DNA of 64,000 nt from Chryseobacterium taichungense. Lineage in GTDB: Bacteria > Bacteroidota > Bacteroidia > Flavobacteriales > Weeksellaceae. A program made the position numbers and the translations under genes. The DNA lies in the NCBI RefSeq assembly GCF_900109935.1, contig NZ_FOBV01000007.1:62001-126000 (forward strand), given 5' to 3'. Position 1 is the stretch's first letter, and every line of letters starts with the position of its first letter. The notes under the pieces were generated by a model, which was not told where the DNA came from, made no database searches, and saw only the letters and a program-made list of their open reading frames with translations. Shown piece by piece: positions 51,945 to 61,494 of this stretch.

Positions 51945-52766
51945 ATGAGGAAGAGTTTAGTTATTGTATTTGCAATTCTGGGATTTTTGTTTCATGCTCA
52001 AACAGTCAAAATTAAAAGAGGAATTGTAACTCTTGAAGGCATACACGTTGCAAAAATTTCAAACAAATCCAATGTATATACTTTCATGGATCTTAAAGAG
52101 ACTCCGATATATACTGTAGAATTTGTAGATAAAAGTGTAGTCGATTCTGTAAGAGATAGTTATATAAAATTAAACAGGATTTATAATAAAGATAAAACAC
52201 TTGAGTTGGATTATATTTCACCATCAGCATTTTCTGGTGAAGAAAAGTCTGCAGCTTACACTTGCGTAAAAAGTCTGAAGATTATTGATGAAAGAGGAAT
52301 TAATATAAAAAATTTAGATGAGCTTTTTAAAAATTCTCCTAAAAGAAAACTTGATACCAAAACAAAAGATGCTTACACAATTAGAAGTAAAATAGACCGA
52401 TTAAATATCACGGTGAATACTGTAGGCGAAATTCTAAGTAATGGAAAACCAGTAGGTTATTTTACAAATTTACCCGTAAGCTTCGGATCTGAAGATACTA
52501 TTACCGACAAAACCTTTGTGGATATTGAAATTTATGATGCCAACAGTAAATATATTGGTAAATACATAACAACTACGAAACAGATTAAAACGGCGGGCGG
52601 AAAAACTTTCACTTTATATAGGGAAATGTCTGGCCGGGCGTCAATTCTGAAGTTTCCGACTTACAAAGCTATTGCAGAAAGAATGGCAATTCTGGATCCT
52701 AACTTTATAAAATTTCAGGAAAAGGTAATTGTAGGTGAAGTGATAAAAGACGGAGTTCAAAAATAA
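51945..52766 (+). CDS. Exported protein of unknown function
   Basis: 273 residues with a Sec signal peptide (RKSLVIVFAILGFLFHAQ, to residue 19). The mature part is beta-rich, with GIVTLEGIHVAKISNKSNVY early and a conserved-looking VNTVGEILSNGKPVGYF segment. It probably resides in the periplasm. I do not recognise the family. A terminator follows immediately, so it is monocistronic. Confidence 0.68.
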   Translation: MRKSLVIVFAILGFLFHAQTVKIKRGIVTLEGIHVAKISNKSNVYTFMDLKETPIYTVEFVDKSVVDSVRDSYIKLNRIYNKDKTLELDYISPSAFSGEEKSAAYTCVKSLKIIDERGINIKNLDELFKNSPKRKLDTKTKDAYTIRSKIDRLNITVNTVGEILSNGKPVGYFTNLPVSFGSEDTITDKTFVDIEIYDANSKYIGKYITTTKQIKTAGGKTFTLYREMSGRASILKFPTYKAIAERMAILDPNFIKFQEKVIVGEVIKDGVQK

Positions 52767-52777
52767 ATTATTAATAG

Positions 52778-52799
52778 AACGGGCTTTAGCCCGTTTTAA
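52778..52799 (+). terminator. Terminator after the exported protein
   Basis: AACGGGCT pairs with AGCCCGTT around TT and is followed by a short T run. Confidence 0.75.
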
Positions 52800-52816
52800 T
52801 TTTGTAAAATATTCAG

Positions 52817-52830
52817 TTGGCTTTAGCCAA
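52817..52830. repeat. Second GGCTTTAGCC hairpin
   Basis: TTGGCTTTAGCCAA is a palindrome with the same GGCTTTAGCC core as the terminator 20 bp upstream; flanked by A-rich sequence. It may terminate transcription from the other direction. Confidence 0.55.
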
Positions 52831-52999
52831 AAAACATAAAATCTTCCGAGAATTTATTTCAGGAGATTTTTACATTATTTAAATTTAATTTAACCAAGAT
52901 TTTATTTCTGAGAAATCTCGATATCATTTTTACTATAATTGGTATCTAAATTCTTGTAGAATGAGAAATTCGATAAATATGAATTTTTGAAAACAAGAT

Positions 53000-55198
53000 C
53001 TATAAACTCAAAATCACACCATTTTCTTTCAATTGCTGTACCGGCTTTGAAAACCAGAACAATTCAAAATCATCAAAATTTTCTTCAAATTGAGCCTTAA
53101 GTTGTTGAAGGGTAGGCTTTTTCGGATTGTGAACAGGGTATTCATTAAACATTGACATTAGCCATTCTGCATGTGAGGAATCAAGATCAATGCTGATAAC
53201 ATTGGTTTTTAAGTGAACTGTAATTCTTGTATACGAGTATTGGTATTTCTTTTTTGTTTTTATGCGATTCTCAGCGATTACGTTTTTAGCCAAAAACACA
53301 ATTTTTGAATTTCCTTTGAAAGTAAAAGTATCATTTTCAAGCAAAGCATCATGAATGTAGTCAGGGTGAATTGTCGTTCTTGGAATCTTAAAATCAAACC
53401 ACTCTTGGAGAGGAAGTTCAAAATTGATTCCGTGCATATAATTGAACAATGATTTTTTCAAACCAAAGCTAAATTTCCCATGATCGATTCCCGTCTTGTC
53501 TGTAAAATCAACATCGTTGTTTGCAAAAAGAATTTCCTGTTTAATCGGAGTAACTCCAAATTCTTCAGGATTTAATCCGACAGGAGAATGAGCGGTCATT
53601 GCAAACTGATGCCAAAATCCACTTTGCAAAATTCCCATTTCAAATAATTGGCGAACCATTTCCAGAGAGTCAATAGTTTCCTGAACCGTTTGTGTCGGAT
53701 AACCGTACATTAGATAAGCATGAATCATAATACCGGCTTCAGTAAAATTCCGGGTTACCTTTGCAACCTGCTCAACGGAAATTCCTTTGTCAATCAATTT
53801 CAGCAAACGGTCACTCGCCACTTCAAGTCCGCCCGAAACGGCAACACACCCTGAAAGTTTTAACAAAAAACACAAATCACGTGTGAAACTTTTCTCAAAA
53901 CGGATATTGGTCCACCAGGTTACCACCAGGTTTCTCCGCAAAATCTCTAAAGCAACTTCTCTCATTAAGGCTGGTGGTGCAGCTTCATCGACAAAATGAA
54001 ATCCTGTCTCTCCGGTAGTCCGGATCAATTCTTCCATCCGGTCAACTAAAATTTTTGCCGAGATCGGTTCATAAATTTTTATATAATCTAAAGAAATATC
54101 GCAGAACGTACATTTTCCCCAGTAGCATCCATGGGCCATGGTCAGCTTGTTCCATCTTCCATCACTCCATAAGCTATGCATCGGATTGGCAATCTCAATA
54201 ACCGAAATATATTTATCTAATTGTAAATCAGAATAATCGGGAGTTCCGATTTCTGCCTGCTTATAATCGTTTCTTGCAGAATTATTTTTATAAGTAACGG
54301 TGCTGTTCTCAATCAAAAACGTTCTTTTATATTGAATTTCTTCGACTTGTTCAGAATGACAAATGTTTTTATAAACTAATTCTAATGGAAGTTCTCCATC
54401 ATCTAAAGTAATGAAATCAAAAAACTCAAAAACTCTTTTATCTTTTACTTCCCGCAATTCTGTATTTGGAAAACCGCCGCCCATTGCCGTTTTGATATGA
54501 GGAAAATTTTCTTTAATAAACTTTGCACAGCGAAAAGCAGAATATAAATTTCCAGGAAAAGGAACCGAAAAACAGACCAGTTGTGGTTGTATCAATTCTA
54601 TTTTTTTTTGAAGAATTTTTAAAGTAAAATAATCAATAAAAGTTTGATTTCCAGATAATTTTGAGTATAATTCATCAAATGAATTAGCACTTTTGCCTAA
54701 TCGTTCAGCATATCTGCTGAAACCAAAATCAGAGTCAATATTTTCTATGATATAATCTGATAAATCTTCTAAATACAAAGTCGCCAAATGTTTAGCCTTA
54801 TCTTGTAAGCCCATATTCCCAAAGGCAAATTCCATATCATCAAGCTGATTGAATCTTGAGGCTTCCGGAAGAAAATTCATAGAACAAATCTGCCTGGCCA
54901 ATGTAGGCGTTTTACCCTGCAGAAAAGAAATAACCTGATCAATCGTCTTTATATATTCATCCCTTAATGTATAAATCCGTTGTGAATTTTCCGAAACATG
55001 TTGAATATCAATTTCTTTGTAAAAAATTTTCTGAATTCCAGCTTTGGAAAATAATTCTAAAATCACTTCAATACCCAAATCCACCTGATAACTTGAAATA
55101 TTTTTTGTATTCAAAAAACCTTTAATATAAGCCGTTGCAGGATAAGGGGTATTAAGTTGCGTAAATGGCGGAGTGATAAGAAGCAGATCTTTCAACAA
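53000..55198 (-). CDS. B12-binding-like radical SAM protein
   Basis: 732 residues. An N-terminal Rossmann-like domain (residues 1-280, ending VVFEFFDFITLDDGELPLEL) resembles the B12-binding domain of this class, but no DXHXXG cobalamin motif is visible. The radical SAM core has its cluster Cys at 358, 363 and 366 in HGCYWGKCTFCD. The spacing is CX4CX2C rather than CX3CX2C. The C-terminal 200 residues form an extra domain. The substrate is unknown. It is isolated and transcribed toward the hairpin region. Confidence 0.8.
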   Translation of the reverse strand: MLKDLLLITPPFTQLNTPYPATAYIKGFLNTKNISSYQVDLGIEVILELFSKAGIQKIFYKEIDIQHVSENSQRIYTLRDEYIKTIDQVISFLQGKTPTLARQICSMNFLPEASRFNQLDDMEFAFGNMGLQDKAKHLATLYLEDLSDYIIENIDSDFGFSRYAERLGKSANSFDELYSKLSGNQTFIDYFTLKILQKKIELIQPQLVCFSVPFPGNLYSAFRCAKFIKENFPHIKTAMGGGFPNTELREVKDKRVFEFFDFITLDDGELPLELVYKNICHSEQVEEIQYKRTFLIENSTVTYKNNSARNDYKQAEIGTPDYSDLQLDKYISVIEIANPMHSLWSDGRWNKLTMAHGCYWGKCTFCDISLDYIKIYEPISAKILVDRMEELIRTTGETGFHFVDEAAPPALMREVALEILRRNLVVTWWTNIRFEKSFTRDLCFLLKLSGCVAVSGGLEVASDRLLKLIDKGISVEQVAKVTRNFTEAGIMIHAYLMYGYPTQTVQETIDSLEMVRQLFEMGILQSGFWHQFAMTAHSPVGLNPEEFGVTPIKQEILFANNDVDFTDKTGIDHGKFSFGLKKSLFNYMHGINFELPLQEWFDFKIPRTTIHPDYIHDALLENDTFTFKGNSKIVFLAKNVIAENRIKTKKKYQYSYTRITVHLKTNVISIDLDSSHAEWLMSMFNEYPVHNPKKPTLQQLKAQFEENFDDFELFWFSKPVQQLKENGVILSL

Positions 55199-55312
55199 TT
55201 AAATTTTTAACAAAGTTAGGTAAACTTCATGACTTTAAAACTCACAAACATTTCATGAGTATAATTATTAGAAAAAACCACTGATATGTTTTCAGTGGTT
55301 TATATTTTTGAT

Positions 55313-56587
55313 TTAAATTTCTTTAAAACTTAGACCTTGCTCAGCCAGCAATTTTTGCTCCTGATCTTTATAATGTCCACTGACAAGTTTATCATGAATT
55401 GCTTCAAAAGCTGCGAGGGTCTCATTGATTTCAGAGTCTGTATGAGATGCCGTTGGGATAAGTCTTAGTAAAATCATTCCTTTAGGTATTACAGGATAAA
55501 CTACTACAGATGTGAAGATTCCGTAGTTTTCTCTCAAGTCTTTCACTAAGAGTGTTGCCTCTACCGGAGTTCCCTGCATCATTACCGGAGTTACACAAGT
55601 ATTGGTATCACCGATATTAAATCCTCTTTCTTTCAAACCGTTCTGTAGCTTATATGTATTTTCCCACAACTTGGCTTTGATTTCAGGTCTGGTTCTTAAA
55701 AGCTCCAATCTTTTCAAGCCTCCGATCACCATTGGCATAGTCAGAGATTTTGCAAAAATCTGAGATCTTAAATTAAATTTCAGATATCTGATGATTTCTT
55801 TATCACCTGCGATAAAAGCTCCGAATCCCGCCATTGACTTCGCGAAAGTAGAGAAGTATACATCTATCTGATCCTGGCAGCCTTGCTCTTCGCCGGCTCC
55901 AGCTCCGGTTGCTCCAAGAGTTCCAAACCCGTGTGCATCATCTACCAGAAGTCTGAATTTATATTTTGATTTTAATTCACAGATTTCTTTCAGCTTACCT
56001 TGTTGTCCTCTCATCCCAAATACACCTTCCGTAATAACAAGGATACCACCACCGGTTTCTTCGGCTACCTTAGTTGCTCTTTCAAGATTTTTTTCAAGAC
56101 TTGCAATATCATTATGTCTGTAAGTAAATCTTTTTCCTGCGTGAAGTCTTACACCGTCAACGATACAAGCATGAGAATCAACATCATAAACAATCACATC
56201 ATTTCTTCCAACCAGTGCATCAATGGTAGAAACCATTCCCTGGTATCCGAAGTTTAATAAATATGCAGATTCTTTTTGTACAAAATCAGCCAGTTCTCTT
56301 TCCAATTGCAGGTGCTGCTCGGTTTCTCCGGACATTGCTCTGGCTCCCATAGGATAAAACATTCCGAATTCAGCGGCAGCTTTCGCGTCAGCTTCCAAAA
56401 CTTCCGGGTGATTACACATTCCCAAATAATCATTAGCACTCCAGAAAATAACTTCTCTTCCCTGAAATCTCATTCTTGGTCCGATAGGTCCTTCTAATCT
56501 CGGGAAAATAAAATACCCTTCACCATAATCTGCAAATTGTCCAAGAGGTCCTGGATTTTCTTTTATTCTGTCAAAAATATCCAACAT
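55313..56587 (-). CDS. PLP-dependent alpha-oxoamine synthase-like enzyme
   Basis: 424 residues from ATG 56587. Belongs to the serine palmitoyltransferase/KBL/AONS group, with VIFWSANDYLGMCNHP, the DDAHGFGTLGATG motif and the PLP Lys in FSTFAKSMAGFGAF. It condenses an acyl-CoA with an amino acid; sphingolipid or 2-amino-3-ketobutyrate chemistry are both possible. A longer form from 56629 would begin inside the terminator of the upstream gene and is rejected. The upstream gene encodes a cysteine synthase-like enzyme. Confidence 0.88.
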   Translation of the reverse strand: MLDIFDRIKENPGPLGQFADYGEGYFIFPRLEGPIGPRMRFQGREVIFWSANDYLGMCNHPEVLEADAKAAAEFGMFYPMGARAMSGETEQHLQLERELADFVQKESAYLLNFGYQGMVSTIDALVGRNDVIVYDVDSHACIVDGVRLHAGKRFTYRHNDIASLEKNLERATKVAEETGGGILVITEGVFGMRGQQGKLKEICELKSKYKFRLLVDDAHGFGTLGATGAGAGEEQGCQDQIDVYFSTFAKSMAGFGAFIAGDKEIIRYLKFNLRSQIFAKSLTMPMVIGGLKRLELLRTRPEIKAKLWENTYKLQNGLKERGFNIGDTNTCVTPVMMQGTPVEATLLVKDLRENYGIFTSVVVYPVIPKGMILLRLIPTASHTDSEINETLAAFEAIHDKLVSGHYKDQEQKLLAEQGLSFKEI

Positions 56588-56604
56588 TTTATTAATATTT
56601 TTAA

Positions 56605-56636
56605 GTAAAAAAGCCTTTTCTGATTCCAAAAGGCTT
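56605..56636 (-). terminator. Terminator of the cysteine synthase-like gene
   Basis: Read on the minus strand, AAGCCTTTT pairs with AAAAGGCTT around an 8-nt loop and is followed by TTTTTTAC. Confidence 0.8.
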
Positions 56637-56659
56637 GATTTGTATAAATTGTTTATTTA

Positions 56660-57697
56660 TTATTTTATGAATTCTGTTTTGAAAACTTCATCATAATTAT
56701 GAACACAATTGTTGATGAATCCTTGTTCTTCCATCCATTTATCACTGTATACTTTTGTTATATATCTTGAGCCGTGATCAGGATAAATAAGAACAACTAC
56801 ATCATTTTCTGAAAATTCATGAGATTGAGCGTACTGAATTAAAGCCTGAGTAACTGCTCCTGTTGTATATCCTCCCATGATGGCTTCTTTTAAAGCGATT
56901 TCACGGGTTCTGTAAGCAGACATTTCATCATTCACTCTTACAAATTCATCCACTTTATCAAAAAGAAGGGCAGAAGGGATTAGATTTTTACCCATTCCTT
57001 CAATCTGGTAAGGGTGAACATCTTCTTTATGGATTTCTCCTGTTTCATGGTAACTTTTAAGAATAGATCCATCAGCATCTACTCCTATAATTTTAATATC
57101 AGGATTTTTTTCTTTTAAGAATTTTGCGGAACCGGATAATGTTCCACCAGTTCCTGTGCATGCAAAAAGATGAGTAATTTTCCCTTGGGTCTGTTCCCAG
57201 ATCTCAGGACCGGTGGTCTGATAATGCGCATCAACATTTAATTCATTAAAATACTGATTGATGTAGATCGAGTTAGGCGTTTCAAGGGCAATTCTTTTAG
57301 CCACTTCATAATATGATCTCGGATCATTCGCGGGCACATTCGCAGGGCAAATATAAACGGTTGCGCCAAGGGCTTTCAGATAGGCAATTTTCTCAGGCTT
57401 TGTTTTGTCACTTACGGCAAGAATACATTTATATCCTTTAATAATACAAACCATTGCGATTGAAAATCCTGTGTTTCCCGAAGTAGTTTCTACAACTACC
57501 GAATCTTCTCTTAATAAACCTTTTTTCTCAGCGTTTTCTATAATATGAAGTGCGATTCTGTCTTTAGTGGAATGTCCAGGATTATATGATTCTAACTTGG
57601 CATAAACGGTTGCAGGAATATCTTTCGTCACAGTGTTAAGCTTCACCATAGGAGTATTTCCTATTAGGCCAAGTATATTATCGTAAACATTACTCAT
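56660..57697 (-). CDS. Cysteine synthase-family PLP enzyme
   Basis: 345 residues of fold type II. The PLP Lys45 is in ESYNPGHSTKDRIAL, the phosphate loop TTSGNTGFSIA (71-81) and CTGTGGTLSGSAKFL. Family members make cysteine from O-acetylserine or, in the CBS branch, cystathionine from homocysteine. No CBS domain is present. The first residue of the classical SVKDR motif is replaced (STKDR). Confidence 0.9.
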   Translation of the reverse strand: MSNVYDNILGLIGNTPMVKLNTVTKDIPATVYAKLESYNPGHSTKDRIALHIIENAEKKGLLREDSVVVETTSGNTGFSIAMVCIIKGYKCILAVSDKTKPEKIAYLKALGATVYICPANVPANDPRSYYEVAKRIALETPNSIYINQYFNELNVDAHYQTTGPEIWEQTQGKITHLFACTGTGGTLSGSAKFLKEKNPDIKIIGVDADGSILKSYHETGEIHKEDVHPYQIEGMGKNLIPSALLFDKVDEFVRVNDEMSAYRTREIALKEAIMGGYTTGAVTQALIQYAQSHEFSENDVVVLIYPDHGSRYITKVYSDKWMEEQGFINNCVHNYDEVFKTEFIK

Positions 57698-57728
57698 TAT
57701 TTGTTATTTTTCAATAAAAATCTGTCGG

Positions 57729-57736
57729 CAAAAATA
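57729..57736 (-). promoter_or_regulatory. -7 box for the cysteine synthase-like gene
   Basis: Minus-strand TATTTTTG fits TAnnTTTG, 31 bp before the start. Confidence 0.5.
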
Positions 57737-57920
57737 CAAAAAAATAAATTTATTTCTAAACTTTTGTTTGGATTTCTAACCTCTAAAATAGATAAAAATT
57801 ATTTTTCTATCACTATCCAAAGAGGAAAGTTTTCAAAAAGTGAGCCAAAACCTTTAAATTTTGTTAAAAACCCTCTAAAATCATATAAAAGCCTTATTTT
57901 CGCGTAATTGATTTAATACT

Positions 57921-60900
57921 ATGAAAAATTGGACTTTCAGGCAATGGAACACCGTTCTCGGATGGGTGATTTTCGCCATTGCATTTATTACATACTTGTC
58001 CACCATAGAACCGAATTTCAGTTTTTGGGATTGTGGCGAGTATATTTCCTCGGCGGTAAAACTTGAAGTAACGCACGCTCCGGGAGCGGCTTTATTCCAG
58101 ATTGTGGGTGCTGTGGCAGCCATTTTTGCTTTAGGGAAAGGCGAAAATTATTCTATCGTGATCAACGCGATGTCCGCATTGTTCAGTGCGTTTACGATTT
58201 TGTTTTTGTTTTGGACAATTACCCATTTCGTAAGAAGACTTTTAAACAAAGATTTTGATGAAATCACAAAACATCAGGAAATTTCTATTCTTTTTGCAGG
58301 AATTGTAGGCGCTTTATGCTTTACATTCTCAGATACATTCTGGTTTTCTGCGGTAGAAGGAGAGGTATATTCCATGGCGTCTATGTTTATTGCACTTTTA
58401 GTCTGGTTAATTACCAAATGGGAAAATGAATATCTGGCGGCAGACAATGAAAGATGGATTATATTGATTTTCTTTATTCTGGGACTTTCTGTAGGTGTTC
58501 ACATGATGTGTATGCTCGCAATTCCGGCGGTTTGCCTTGTATATTATGCAAGAAAATATAAATTTACCTGGAAAAATTTTATCTGGGCAAATGTTATTAC
58601 ATTAGTTATTCTGGCTATTGTTTTTAAAGGAATCTTCCCGTTGATCATGACCATGTTCGGAAAGCTTGAGATTTTCTTTGTTAATGGATTAGGTCTTCCT
58701 TTCCATTCAGGGACGATTGCAGCGTTTATCCTGATGATTGCGATCTGCTACTTCCTGATCTCTTACACCAGAAAAATGAAGAGAAATGTTTATCAGACGA
58801 TTGCATTATCTGTCGTTTTCATGATGATTGGTTTCTCCTGCTGGATGGTAATTCCTATCAGAGCCAATGCCAATCCTCCGATGAACCTTAATGATCCGGA
58901 CAACGCGATTGGAATGCTTGATTATTATAACAGGGAGCAATATGGTGACTGGCCAACAATCTATGGTCAGAATTATACAGCTTATCTTGATGCCAACGGA
59001 ATCGAGAAAAATGAAGACGGAAGTTTTAAAACTCAAAAAACCGGCGAGATTTACGAAAAAGACGAAAAAACCGGAACATACAGAAAGACCGGCGACAGAT
59101 TCAATTACGTCTTTAATAAAGCGCATGTAGGCTTCATGCCGAGAATGTTTAACGAAGATAAGGATGTAATGTCCAACTATATTTCGATGTATGGCGCACC
59201 TGATTTCAGCTTTAATTATTCAAACGAAGATGTTGCAGACAGCCCTGAAGCCAAGCAGATTTTTGATGAGCTGAGAAAGAAATATGAGGATGGAACCATT
59301 ACCGCTTCAGATTATTTAAAGGTAAGACCTTATAATCTTCTGAATGTTCAGAGACCTTCTTTGGGACAGAATTTAGATTATTTCATCACGTTCCAGAACG
59401 GATATTATTTTGTGAGATATTTAATGTGGAACTTTGTAGGACGCCAGAATGACCTTGAAGGAAATATGGAAATCACGAGAGGAAACTGGATCTCAGGAAT
59501 TCCTTTCATCGATAATGCACTTTGGGGAAATCAGGATAAGATGCCAGCCAAGTTTAAAAATGAAAGTACAGTAAAATTCTTCTTTTTACCGTTGATTTTA
59601 GGGCTTATCGGATTCTTTTTCCAGTTAAACAGAGACTTCGGAAGATTCTACGCTATGCTTTCCATTTTTGTATTGATGAGTGTCGGAATTATTTTCTATA
59701 CGGGAGTAAAACCTTTTGAGCCAAGAGAAAGAGACTATGCAATGGTAGGTTCGTTCTACGTTTTTGCCATATGGATAGGCCTTGGTGCGGGCGCTATTCT
59801 CTGGTTCCTTCAGTCTAAAATAAAATCAAATGCTGCGAACATTGTTGCGGGAGTTGTTTTATTGGGAGTACCTTTCATGATGGGATTCCAGAATTACAAT
59901 GTACACAACAGACACGACCGATATACTTCTTATGATTATGGATATTCTATTTTAAAATCATTGCCTAAAAACGATATTTTATTTGTTTACGGGGATAATG
60001 ATACATATCCGGTTTGGGCAATCCAGGAGACAGAACAGTTCAGGGATGATGTAAAAGTAGTGAACTTTACACTGGCATCAACTCCATGGAATATTGATCA
60101 GATTAAAAGAAGAACATATAATGCAGCACCAGTGCCGGGCGTATTAACCCACGATGACTACAGAGATGGTGTAAACGACCAGATCTACCTGATGAAAAAA
60201 TCAGACTGGGAAGGACTTTTCTCTATGTTGAAAGAGCAAGGGGCACCTGAAACAGAGTTTGCAGAATTCAGAAAGTATCTTACACAGGATTCAATGACGA
60301 TGAAACAGGCGATAAGCTTCCTTAAATATTCATCTCCTGCTAAGAATGAACTTCTTAAAATGTATTTCGGAGAAGAAAAATTTGAAAAATATAATATTCT
60401 TCCTGTTAATAAATTCATTCTTCCTGTAAACAAAGAAAATGCGGTAAAAGCAGGAATCATCAATGCTGCGGATCTTCCGAATACAGTAAACCAGATCATG
60501 ATTACTTACAAAGCGAATACTTTGTATAAAAATAATCTGATCATGCTTGATATCCTTGCGAATTTTGACTGGAAAAAGCCAATCAGTTTCTCTTCCGGAG
60601 GAATCTATGACAGCGAAAATATTTTTTATCTTGATGAATATCTTCAGTTTGACGGATTCAGTTACCGACTGATCCCGATCCATACGCCTCAGACGCCGGA
60701 CGGAGAGATGGGTAGAGTAGACCCTAATTCATTATATAACGTTGTCAAAAATTTCAGATGGGGTAATTTTAAAAATCTGAATACTCATTTTGACGAAACA
60801 GCGACTTCCAACATTATGAGCTACAGAGCTTCAGCAAGCAGAGCAGCGGCAGCTTTAGCAACCTTGGGACAAAAAGGAAAAGCTTTGGAATTACTGGATC

Positions 60901-61406
60901 TTGCATCGAAAGAAATTCCTGCAGAAAAATATAATGATCCGCGTTCATTAAGTTCAATGGTGTATGGATACATTGTTTCAGGACAGGAAGCCAAAGGATT
61001 GAAGCTGGCAGAAGTTTTGAAAAAAGGCATTTTTGAAGAATATGATTATTGCATGAGTCTGAGCAAAGCCGATCAAAATTATTTGAGAAGACAGATCAGA
61101 ACAAAACCGATGGAATATTCTCTAGTCGTTTCAGCAGTTACAGATGGCTACACAACCATCGGAAAGAAAGATAAAGCGTATGATTACCTTGTTAAATCTA
61201 TTGAACCGATCGATAAGAAATTCAATACATTCGTTGAAAATCTGAAAGAAATGGGCAAAGAAAAAGCAATGAATGAATCTGAAGGAGTACAGAAGATCAC
61301 GCCATTCTACCAATATCTGTTTGATGTGATGGAGCCTTTTGATTCCACCTATTCGAAAGAAAAGGAAACCCAGATTACCAACGCCATTATTAAGGCAACA
61401 CAATAA
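57921..61406 (+). CDS. DUF2723 protein, probable protein O-mannosyltransferase-like membrane enzyme
   Basis: 1161 residues. An N-terminal 11- to 13-helix membrane domain of the DUF2723/GT-C type (WAFITYLSTIEPNFSFWDCGE with the acidic pair near DCGE) is followed by a large soluble domain. Its C-terminal part contains TPR-like helical repeats (about 930-1150). DUF2723 proteins are widespread in Bacteroidota and are proposed to glycosylate exported proteins. Target and sugar are not shown by sequence. A UUCG-loop terminator follows. Confidence 0.88.
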   Translation: MKNWTFRQWNTVLGWVIFAIAFITYLSTIEPNFSFWDCGEYISSAVKLEVTHAPGAALFQIVGAVAAIFALGKGENYSIVINAMSALFSAFTILFLFWTITHFVRRLLNKDFDEITKHQEISILFAGIVGALCFTFSDTFWFSAVEGEVYSMASMFIALLVWLITKWENEYLAADNERWIILIFFILGLSVGVHMMCMLAIPAVCLVYYARKYKFTWKNFIWANVITLVILAIVFKGIFPLIMTMFGKLEIFFVNGLGLPFHSGTIAAFILMIAICYFLISYTRKMKRNVYQTIALSVVFMMIGFSCWMVIPIRANANPPMNLNDPDNAIGMLDYYNREQYGDWPTIYGQNYTAYLDANGIEKNEDGSFKTQKTGEIYEKDEKTGTYRKTGDRFNYVFNKAHVGFMPRMFNEDKDVMSNYISMYGAPDFSFNYSNEDVADSPEAKQIFDELRKKYEDGTITASDYLKVRPYNLLNVQRPSLGQNLDYFITFQNGYYFVRYLMWNFVGRQNDLEGNMEITRGNWISGIPFIDNALWGNQDKMPAKFKNESTVKFFFLPLILGLIGFFFQLNRDFGRFYAMLSIFVLMSVGIIFYTGVKPFEPRERDYAMVGSFYVFAIWIGLGAGAILWFLQSKIKSNAANIVAGVVLLGVPFMMGFQNYNVHNRHDRYTSYDYGYSILKSLPKNDILFVYGDNDTYPVWAIQETEQFRDDVKVVNFTLASTPWNIDQIKRRTYNAAPVPGVLTHDDYRDGVNDQIYLMKKSDWEGLFSMLKEQGAPETEFAEFRKYLTQDSMTMKQAISFLKYSSPAKNELLKMYFGEEKFEKYNILPVNKFILPVNKENAVKAGIINAADLPNTVNQIMITYKANTLYKNNLIMLDILANFDWKKPISFSSGGIYDSENIFYLDEYLQFDGFSYRLIPIHTPQTPDGEMGRVDPNSLYNVVKNFRWGNFKNLNTHFDETATSNIMSYRASASRAAAALATLGQKGKALELLDLASKEIPAEKYNDPRSLSSMVYGYIVSGQEAKGLKLAEVLKKGIFEEYDYCMSLSKADQNYLRRQIRTKPMEYSLVVSAVTDGYTTIGKKDKAYDYLVKSIEPIDKKFNTFVENLKEMGKEKAMNESEGVQKITPFYQYLFDVMEPFDSTYSKEKETQITNAIIKATQ

Positions 61407-61414
61407 AAAAAATT

Positions 61415-61441
61415 AAAACGGAACTTCGGTTCCGTTTTTTT
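61415..61441 (+). terminator. Strong terminator with TTCG tetraloop
   Basis: A 10-bp perfect stem AAAACGGAAC/GTTCCGTTTT closed by a TTCG loop, followed by T run. Confidence 0.9.
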
Positions 61442-61468
61442 ATGTTGGGATTCAAAAGTTTAAAAGAT

Positions 61469-61476
61469 TATATTTG
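61469..61476 (+). promoter_or_regulatory. -7 box for the polytopic membrane protein
   Basis: TATATTTG fits TAnnTTTG, 18 bp before the ATG at 61495. Confidence 0.6.
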
Positions 61477-61494
61477 CGGGATCAAAGAAGCACA

